Assembly (NCBI GenBank): GCA_035293565.1
Contig: DATGMP010000160.1
Coordinates: forward strand, 62,001 to 126,000
Direction: 5' to 3'
Length of the DNA stretch: 64,000 nt
Source of the DNA: DATGMP01 sp035293565
GTDB taxonomy: Bacteria; Pseudomonadota; Alphaproteobacteria; BOG-932; Roseiterribacteraceae
This document shows positions 55,158-61,859 of this stretch, in pieces; position 1 is the first letter of the stretch; each line of letters starts with the position of its first letter. Both the position numbers and the translations under genes were made by a program. Below the pieces are notes generated by a model. That model did not search any database and had not been told where the DNA came from. It was given only the letters and a program-made list of their open reading frames with translations.

Positions 55158-55547
55158 ATGTCATTTCTGGCCCGCTGGTCGCCGCAGCTCCTCAGCGTCT
55201 TCCGCATCGTCGTCGCGCTCCTCTTCCTGGAGCATGCCACCGCCAAGCTTTTCGGCTTTCCGCAAGTCGCCATGTTTGCCGGTCCGCTGCCGCCGCTCAT
55301 CCTGGCGGCCGGCATCATCGAGCTGATTGGCGGCGCGCTGCTGCTGGTCGGGCTCTTCTCCCGGATCGCGGCGTTCATCCTGTCGGGCGAGATGGCGGTG
55401 GCCTATTTCATGGTCCACGCGCCGCGGGGGTTCTTCCCGCTGGTGAACCAGGGCGAGGGGGCGGTGTTCTATTGCTTCGCCTTCCTCTATCTGGCCGCGG
55501 CCGGCGCGGGCCCGATCAGCGTCGACGCGCTGCGCAACAAGGCCTGA
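55158..55547 (+). CDS. DoxX-family membrane protein
   Basis: The 129-residue protein has four hydrophobic helices and the DoxX pattern (LSVFRIVVALLFLEHATAKLFGFP, LAAGIIELIGGALLLVGLF, AAFILSGEMAVAYF, GEGAVFYCFAFLYLAAAGAGP). DoxX proteins associate with redox or thiol stress complexes; the partner here is unknown. It follows sppA and ends 10 nt from the convergent ettA. Confidence 0.93.
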   Translation: MSFLARWSPQLLSVFRIVVALLFLEHATAKLFGFPQVAMFAGPLPPLILAAGIIELIGGALLLVGLFSRIAAFILSGEMAVAYFMVHAPRGFFPLVNQGEGAVFYCFAFLYLAAAGAGPISVDALRNKA

Positions 55548-55556
55548 CGAGAAAGC

Positions 55557-57236
55557 TCAGCGGGTCAAGGGCTTGTACTTGATCCGGTGTGGTTGATCGG
55601 CTTCCGCGCCGAGGCGGCGTTTGCGGTCCGCCTCATAGGCTTCGTAATTGCCCTCGAACCAAACGACCTGGCTGTCGCCCTCGAACGCCAGGATGTGGGT
55701 CGCAATGCGGTCGAGGAACCAGCGGTCGTGGCTGATCACCACGGCGCAGCCCGCGAAGTCTTCCAGCGCCGCCTCGAGCGCGCGCAGCGTGTCCACGTCG
55801 AGGTCGTTCGTCGGTTCGTCGAGCAGCAGCAGATTGGCGCCGGATTTCAGCATCTTGGCGAGGTGCACCCGGTTGCGCTCGCCGCCCGATAGCGCGCCGA
55901 CTTTTTTCTGCTGGTCGGAGCCCTTGAAGTTGAACGCCGCGACGTAGGCGCGGCTCGGCATGCTGCGCTTGCCGAGCTCGATCATATCCTTGCCATCTGA
56001 GATCTCCTCCCAGACGGTCTTCTTGCCGTCGAGCGAGTCGCGCGACTGGTCGACATAGCCCATCTTCACCGTATCGCCGACCTTGAATTCGCCGGCATCC
56101 GGCTTGTCCTGGCCGGTGATCATGCGGAAGAGCGTGGTCTTGCCGGCGCCGTTGGGCCCGATCACGCCCACGATCCCGCCGGGCGGAAGCTTGAATTCGA
56201 GATCCTCGATCAGCATGCGGTCGCCGAAGCCCTTTTTCAGATGCTTCGCCTCGACCACCACGTCGCCGAGGCGCGGCGGGACGGGGATGACGATCTGGGC
56301 GTCGCCGACCGGGCCGTCGCGCTGTTGGGACAGCAGCGATTCGTAAGCTGAGATGCGAGCCTTGGATTTTGCCTGGCGCGCGCGCGGTGAAGCGCGGATC
56401 CAGTCGAGCTCTGCCGCCAGCGTCTTCTGGCGTGCCGACTCCTCGCGAGCCTCTTGCTCCAGCCGCTTCTGCTTCTGCTCGAGCCAGGACGAGTAATTGC
56501 CCTCGTAAGGCACGCCCTTGCCACGGTCGAGCTCGAGAATCCAGCCGGTGACGTTGTCGAGGAAATAGCGATCATGGGTTACCAGCACGACCGTTCCCGC
56601 ATATTCCTTGAGGGTCCGCTCGAGCCAAGCGACGGATTCGGCGTCGAGATGGTTCGTCGGCTCGTCGAGTAGCAGCAGGTCGGGCTTTTCGAGCAACAGG
56701 CGGCATAGGGCCACCCGGCGTCGCTCGCCGCCGGAGAGCTTGGTCACATCGGCATCGCCGGGCGGGCAGCGGAGCGCATCCATCGCGATCTCGACCGTGC
56801 GGTCGAGGTCCCAGGCATTCGCGGCATCGATCTTCTCCTGAAGCTCGGCCTGCTCCTCGATGAGCTTGGTCATCTCGTCGGGGTCGGTGACTTCGCCGAG
56901 CTTCATCGAGACCTCCTCGAACCGGTCGAGAATCGCCTTCGTGCCGGCGAGCGCCTCCATGACATTGCCGGCGACGTCCTTGGTCGGGTCGAGCTCGGGC
57001 TCCTGCGACAGATATCCGACCTTGGCGCCCTCCGCCGCCCAGGCCTCGCCTGCGTAGTCCGTGTCCAGCCCTGCCATGATTTTCATCAGGGTCGACTTGC
57101 CGGCGCCGTTTGGCCCCAGCACGCCGATTTTGGCGCCTGGAAAGAAGGACAGCCACACCCCTTCCAGGATCTTCTTCCCGCCGGGGAAGACCTTGGACAG
57201 GTTCTTCATGACATACACGTACTGGTAGGACGCCAA
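55557..57236 (-). CDS. ettA: Energy-dependent translational throttle protein EttA (ABC-F)
   Basis: The 559-residue protein has two ABC domains without transmembrane segments: Walker A GPNGAGKSTLMKIMAG and GPNGAGKTTLFRMITG, signatures LSGGERRRVAL and LSGGERNRVHL, and LLLLDEPTNHLDAES plus LLLLDEPTNDLD. The linker between them (about 240-320) is the P-site tRNA-interacting region. Length and wording fit EttA, which gates ribosomes at low ATP. The TTG start is supported by AGGAG 7 nt upstream and by the family N-terminus (MASYQYVYVMK). Confidence 0.96.
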   Translation of the reverse strand: MASYQYVYVMKNLSKVFPGGKKILEGVWLSFFPGAKIGVLGPNGAGKSTLMKIMAGLDTDYAGEAWAAEGAKVGYLSQEPELDPTKDVAGNVMEALAGTKAILDRFEEVSMKLGEVTDPDEMTKLIEEQAELQEKIDAANAWDLDRTVEIAMDALRCPPGDADVTKLSGGERRRVALCRLLLEKPDLLLLDEPTNHLDAESVAWLERTLKEYAGTVVLVTHDRYFLDNVTGWILELDRGKGVPYEGNYSSWLEQKQKRLEQEAREESARQKTLAAELDWIRASPRARQAKSKARISAYESLLSQQRDGPVGDAQIVIPVPPRLGDVVVEAKHLKKGFGDRMLIEDLEFKLPPGGIVGVIGPNGAGKTTLFRMITGQDKPDAGEFKVGDTVKMGYVDQSRDSLDGKKTVWEEISDGKDMIELGKRSMPSRAYVAAFNFKGSDQQKKVGALSGGERNRVHLAKMLKSGANLLLLDEPTNDLDVDTLRALEAALEDFAGCAVVISHDRWFLDRIATHILAFEGDSQVVWFEGNYEAYEADRKRRLGAEADQPHRIKYKPLTR

Positions 57237-57398
57237 GGGCGTGCTCCTGCAAGGATTTCGGGCCGATTTGGAGACGGCTCGTTCTATCCCACCGTCCCCT
57301 TCGTATGCAAACGGGCCGACGACCCGCGCGGCCCTTGATTTGGGGCCGCCGAGCGAGGATTGTGCGTCGCGCCATCGCCCTAGCCCGGACGGTCATCC

Positions 57399-58472
57399 AT
57401 GTGGCCCGACACGCCAGTCGCTCGCCTGTTTCAGGTCGCGGTCCCGATCGTCCTCGCGCCCATGGCCGGCGAGGCGTCGACGCCGGAGCTTGCGGCCGCC
57501 GTGTCGAACGGCGGCGGTCTGGGTTCGCTGGGCGCGGCCTATTCCTCGCCCGACGCCATTCGCCGGATGATCCGCGCCACGCGTGGACTGACCGACAAAC
57601 CGTTTGCCGTCAACCTGTTCGTCACGACGCCCGAGGCACACGATCCGGCCAAGGTGTCGGCGGCGCGCGCGATCCTTGCGCCGTGGCGTGATCGCTATGG
57701 CGTGCCCGACGATCCGCCCGCCCTTTCCCTGCCCGACCTCGACGCTCAGCTGACCGTGATCGTCGAAGAGCGGCCGGCGGTCTTCTCCTATGCCTTCGGC
57801 GCTCTGTCGCGCGATCGGATTGCAGCTTTGAAGCAGGCTGGAATCATCGTGGTCGGCACGGCGACCACCGTTCCCGAGGCGATCCGCCTGGAGGAGGACG
57901 GGGTGGACGCGATCGCTGCCCAGGGCGCGGAGGCCGGCGCGCATCGCGGGAGTTTCCTCGACGCGTTCGAGAACAGCATGGTCGGGACGATGGCGCTTGT
58001 CCCCGCCATGGTCGACCGGGTGCGCGTGCCGGTGATCGCGGCCGGCGGCATCATGGATGGGCGCGGCATTGCGGCCGCGCTGATGCTGGGCGCGACCGGG
58101 GTTCAGCTCGGCACCGCCTTCCTGGCTTGTCCCGAGTGCGGCGCGTCGGCGGCATGGAAAAAGACGCTCCTCGATCAGCGGGCCGACTCGACCGAGATTA
58201 CCCGCGCCTTCTCGGGCCGCCCGGCGCGGGGCATCCGCAATCGTTTCATGGCGGAGATCGGTGTCCGCCAGCGCGAGCTGCCGGCCTTTCCGGTGCTCAA
58301 TTCGCTGACTCGCGGCATTCGAGGGGCCGCCGCCAAGCAAGGCGATCCGGAGGCGCTGTCGCTTTGGGCGGGCCAAGGCGCGCCGCTGGCGCGGCAGCTT
58401 CCGGCCGCCGAGCTCCTTCGCACGCTGATCGACGAAACCAGCAAGAGGCTGGATGAGGGATTTCAGGGATGA
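57399..58472 (+). CDS. Nitronate monooxygenase (2-nitropropane dioxygenase family)
   Basis: The 357-residue FMN TIM barrel has APMAGEASTPELAAAVSNGGGLGSLGAAY, QGAEAGAHRGSF and AAGGIMDGRGIAAALMLGATGVQLGTAFLAC, the NMO signatures. It oxidises alkyl nitronates or propionate 3-nitronate. It is divergent from ettA and overlaps the HAD gene by 4 nt. Confidence 0.93.
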   Translation: MWPDTPVARLFQVAVPIVLAPMAGEASTPELAAAVSNGGGLGSLGAAYSSPDAIRRMIRATRGLTDKPFAVNLFVTTPEAHDPAKVSAARAILAPWRDRYGVPDDPPALSLPDLDAQLTVIVEERPAVFSYAFGALSRDRIAALKQAGIIVVGTATTVPEAIRLEEDGVDAIAAQGAEAGAHRGSFLDAFENSMVGTMALVPAMVDRVRVPVIAAGGIMDGRGIAAALMLGATGVQLGTAFLACPECGASAAWKKTLLDQRADSTEITRAFSGRPARGIRNRFMAEIGVRQRELPAFPVLNSLTRGIRGAAAKQGDPEALSLWAGQGAPLARQLPAAELLRTLIDETSKRLDEGFQG

Positions 58473-59050
58473 CGAACGGCGTCGCGGTCTTTGATCTCGA
58501 CCATACGCTGACCCGGCAGGACAGCCTGCCGATGTGGATCGCGGTTCTGGTCGGCTGGCGGCGGACTCTGCGCGCCTACGCGATGGCCGGGTTCGCCTAT
58601 CGGCCCGGACGCAGCGATCTGCGCGGGCGGGCGAAAGAAGCGATTCTCCGATGGTCGGTCCGCGGCGCCACCGCTGCCGAGGCCCAGGCGGCCGGCCGGC
58701 TGCTCGGCACCCGCATTCGTTGGCGGCAGAATCTGGTGGCCGAGCTGCACGCGCACAAAGCAGCCGGCCGTGCGATCGTGATCGCGACCGGCTCGCCCGA
58801 CATCTACGTGCCGGCGTTGCTGCGCGCCGCGGAGATCAAGGCGGACGCGGTGATCGGAACGCCCGTCGAGCTGGTCGAGGGACGGCTGACGGGCCGGCTC
58901 GCCGGTCCGAACTGCGTCCAAGAAGAAAAGGCCAGGCGCGTGGCGGCCTGGATCAAGGATAACGGGCCTTTCAGCGAAAGCTGGGGCTACGGCAACAAGC
59001 CGCACGATTATCCGATGCTCGCGATCACCGACCACAAGATGGTCATTTAG
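58469..59050 (+). CDS. HAD-IB family phosphatase
   Basis: The 193-residue protein has motif I VAVFDLDHTLTRQDS, the cap region, motif II in VIATGSPD, and the C-terminal YGNKPHDYPML motif. This is the HAD subfamily IB of SerB-like phosphatases. Motif III/IV lacks the usual GDSxxD wording (GYGNKPHD), so activity may be atypical. ATG overlaps the NMO stop. Its end overlaps the convergent TAXI gene by 8 nt. Confidence 0.88.
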   Translation: MTNGVAVFDLDHTLTRQDSLPMWIAVLVGWRRTLRAYAMAGFAYRPGRSDLRGRAKEAILRWSVRGATAAEAQAAGRLLGTRIRWRQNLVAELHAHKAAGRAIVIATGSPDIYVPALLRAAEIKADAVIGTPVELVEGRLTGRLAGPNCVQEEKARRVAAWIKDNGPFSESWGYGNKPHDYPMLAITDHKMVI

Positions 59051-60080
59051 AGCCGATCTGGGCCGGGCAGTCGACCACGTCGACGGGCAGGTGCGAGGCG
59101 ACGGCGAAGTGCTGCAAGCCGTCGGCCAGAGGGGCGGGGAGGCGGTGGAAGGCCTCGCCCTCCGCGACCGGCACCACCGGGTCGACTAGCTCCGCCAGCC
59201 GCGCCGCGTTGCGGGAGCTCGACTCGGTCGCCACGAGCTCCTCGGCGGGGACGGCGCCGAGCGCCGGTCCCGCGACCCAGAAGGCGTGTTCCGAAATGGT
59301 CGCGAGGCTCGCAGGGGGTGTGCCGGCGGTGATGCTGTCCGGCTCGAACAACGGCAAAGCGCGGAGCATCCGGCGGCGCTCGGCCGAGTCGGGGAGCGCC
59401 ACCAGCTTGAAGCCGCCGTGGGCCAGCAACTCGGCGATCGGAAGGTCGACCAAATGCCCCACGAAGATTGCAGCTTTCGCGGCACCGCTCTTGAGCGCCT
59501 GGATAGCCATGTCGGGCGCCATCCGTTCGACCTTGATCCGGGGCTTGTAAGGCCCGTAGGCCTCCAGCAGCGCCGCCGCGGCGATATCGGAATCGCTGCC
59601 GCGCTCGCCGACCGCTATCGTCGCCCCGGCGAGATCCTTTGCGGTCTTTATCGTGGACTCGGCCGGGACAATGAGCTGGAGCGGCTGGCGATACAGGGCC
59701 TTCAGCACGCGGATGTCCGTGGCGGGCCGATTTTTCGACGGCGCGCAGCGCGCCTCATAGATTTGCGTCCCCGACAATATTCCGGTCGCGACTTTGCCTT
59801 CGGCGATCGCTGCCAGCAGCGGCTCCGCTCGGTCATAGGTCTGGGCCCCGGCAATGATGCCCGGGATGCCGCAGGGCGAGCCGGCGTCGCATTTGGGCAG
59901 GCCGGGCGGCCGGGAAAGGATCTGGGCCAGCGCCGAGCTCCATCGGAAGGCGGCGCTGTCGACCGCCCCGCCGCCGATCGAGATGAACACCGGTTGCTCT
60001 GCAGGTTCCGCGTCGGCAAGGCCTCCCAGGAGGAGGGCCAACGCCACAGCGCTCGCCGCGTAACCGCCGCTGCCCATCAT
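59043..60080 (-). CDS. TAXI-family TRAP transporter substrate-binding protein
   Basis: From the ATG at 60080 (GGGAG about 10 nt upstream) the 345-residue protein has a signal peptide (GYAASAVALALLLGGLADAEP) and the TAXI binding-protein pattern (VFISIGGGAVDSAAFRWSSALAQIL, IVPAESTIKTAKDLAGATIAVGERGSDSDIAA, ELLAHGGFKLVALPD). It captures a solute in the periplasm. No TRAP membrane subunit lies nearby, so the partner is elsewhere or the protein is an orphan sensor. An ATG at 60113 is a possible start. Confidence 0.88.
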   Translation of the reverse strand: MMGSGGYAASAVALALLLGGLADAEPAEQPVFISIGGGAVDSAAFRWSSALAQILSRPPGLPKCDAGSPCGIPGIIAGAQTYDRAEPLLAAIAEGKVATGILSGTQIYEARCAPSKNRPATDIRVLKALYRQPLQLIVPAESTIKTAKDLAGATIAVGERGSDSDIAAAALLEAYGPYKPRIKVERMAPDMAIQALKSGAAKAAIFVGHLVDLPIAELLAHGGFKLVALPDSAERRRMLRALPLFEPDSITAGTPPASLATISEHAFWVAGPALGAVPAEELVATESSSRNAARLAELVDPVVPVAEGEAFHRLPAPLADGLQHFAVASHLPVDVVDCPAQIGSK

Positions 60081-60191
60081 TGCCAACCATCTCCCGGAAT
60101 TCGCGTCGATCATACCGAATCCCGGCGCAATTTCCCCCGATTTGTTGTCGAAAGCGTGGCGAAATCGCAGCCCGGACTCTCGCGGTAACTA

Positions 60192-60206
60192 TTACTAAAC
60201 CGTTAA
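60192..60206 (+). promoter_or_regulatory. CtrA-like half-site pair before the receiver-kinase gene (weak)
   Basis: TTAC-N7-TTAA lies in an AT-rich stretch 67 nt upstream of the receiver-kinase ATG. The CtrA consensus is TTAA-N7-TTAA, so seven of eight bases match with correct spacing. CtrA control of kinase genes is common in this class. A single site is weak. Confidence 0.3.
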
Positions 60207-60272
60207 TCGGATATATTCGGACATGCGACTCGGGAGGAGGTCTCTCTCGCGCGATCGGAGCAGCGCCAGTTG

Positions 60273-61859
60273 ATGGGACGAACGGCAGAGGTGGATCGAC
60301 ATTCGGATCGCGGTCCGGCGCCCGATGATCCGCCAACCATCGTCATAATCGATGACCGGCTCACCAACCTGAGCATCCTGAAGCGTTTGGCGCTGACGCT
60401 GGAGGGCAAGGTGGCCGTCCAGACCTTCCAGAATCCCAAGGAAGCGCTGGACTATTGCCGGCGTCAGCCGCCCAATCTGATCATCACCGACTATAACATG
60501 CCGGAGATGAACGGCGCCGATCTGATCCGCGCCGTACGCGCCTCGCCGCAAGTCGAGAGCACGCCGATCATCGTCGTGTCCGCTTATGAGGACAAGCACC
60601 TCCGTTACGAGGCGCTGGCCGCCGGGGCCACGGATTTCCTTCTAAGCCCTGTTGATCATTACGAATTCCGCGCGCGCTCGCGCAACCTGCTCCTCATCAA
60701 CCGGCAGCAATTGCTGCTCAATGACCGTGCCGCCCAGCTCGAGGTCCAGCTCGCGCGCGACGCCGAGCTCCACCGTGACGCGTTGGAGCGGAGCCACGCC
60801 CAGCTGCTTGACCTCATCAATGCCGTGCCGGTGATGATCAGCGCCGAAGATCCCTCCGGTCATACGCTGTTCGCGAATCGCAAGGCGATGGAGTTCCGCG
60901 CGCTCGGCGCTCGCCACGCCGATCCCGGCTTCGTGCCGCCGACATTGCCGGCGGACGGATCGATCGCCTACGAGGAAGAGCTGCTCATTCCCGATGAGCC
61001 CAACCGCTTCCTGCAGACCACGCGGACCGCGGTTCGCGCGGATCAGGACGAAGAGACGCTCATCGTCACCGTTTCCGTCGACGTCACCGACCGAGTGGTG
61101 GCGACTCGGCGCGAGAGCGAGGCCCGCGTGCTTGCCGAGGCGGGCAACCGCGCCAAGAACGACTTCCTCGCCAATATGAGCCACGAGCTGCGCACGCCTT
61201 TGAATGCGATCATCGGCTTCGCCGACGTCATGGCCAAAGGCATCTTCGGGCCGCTCGGAAATACCCGCTACACCGATTACAGCCGGGACATCGGGTCCAG
61301 CGCCCAGCATCTCCTCGCGATCATCGACGACATTCTTGATCTGGCGAAGATCGAGGAGACCAAGCTCCAGATCGAATACGAATTCTTCGATCTGGCGGCG
61401 GTCGTGGACGAGACGCTCGTCCTCATGACGCCTGAGGCCGCGCGCGCCGGTGTCACCTTGAGCGCGCGCATCGCGCCCACGCTTCCGCCGATGCATGCGG
61501 ATCGTCGACGCGTGAAGCAGTGCCTCGCCAATACGATCAGCAACGCGGTGAAGTTCAGCCCCAAAGGGACGCAAGTCTCGGTCCGGGCGAACGCGACGGT
61601 CAACGCGACCATGATCGAGATCGAGGACCACGGCATCGGCATGAGTCGAGAAGAAATCGATATCGCCCTTACGCGATTCGGCCAGGTCGAGGAGGCCTTG
61701 ACGAAAAGCCGCAAGGGCACGGGCCTGGGGCTGCCGCTGACGAAGGAATTCGTCGAAATCCATGGCGGTTCGCTCCAAATCGAGAGCCAGAAGGGCCAAG
61801 GGACCACCGTTCGCTTGATCTTTCCGCACCACGATACGTCCACGCGTGGCCAGGACTGA
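60273..61859 (+). CDS. Receiver-PAS-histidine kinase (RpfG-type receiver fused to kinase)
   Basis: From the ATG at 60273 (528 residues; a TTG at 60270 is possible) the order is an N-terminal receiver (about 20-140), a PAS-like region (about 170-275), a HisKA domain with the phosphoacceptor in FLANMSHELRTPLNAIIGFAD (H304), and a HATPase with N box NTISNAVKFSPKG, G1 DHGIGM and G2 GTGLGLPL. The kinase is complete. The receiver wording (VIIDDRLTNLSILKRLALTL, LIITDYNMPEMNGADLIR, D73) resembles RpfG, but the conserved Lys is Ser125 (FLLSPVDH). It is overlapped by the next gene by 14 nt. Confidence 0.92.
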   Translation: MGRTAEVDRHSDRGPAPDDPPTIVIIDDRLTNLSILKRLALTLEGKVAVQTFQNPKEALDYCRRQPPNLIITDYNMPEMNGADLIRAVRASPQVESTPIIVVSAYEDKHLRYEALAAGATDFLLSPVDHYEFRARSRNLLLINRQQLLLNDRAAQLEVQLARDAELHRDALERSHAQLLDLINAVPVMISAEDPSGHTLFANRKAMEFRALGARHADPGFVPPTLPADGSIAYEEELLIPDEPNRFLQTTRTAVRADQDEETLIVTVSVDVTDRVVATRRESEARVLAEAGNRAKNDFLANMSHELRTPLNAIIGFADVMAKGIFGPLGNTRYTDYSRDIGSSAQHLLAIIDDILDLAKIEETKLQIEYEFFDLAAVVDETLVLMTPEAARAGVTLSARIAPTLPPMHADRRRVKQCLANTISNAVKFSPKGTQVSVRANATVNATMIEIEDHGIGMSREEIDIALTRFGQVEEALTKSRKGTGLGLPLTKEFVEIHGGSLQIESQKGQGTTVRLIFPHHDTSTRGQD

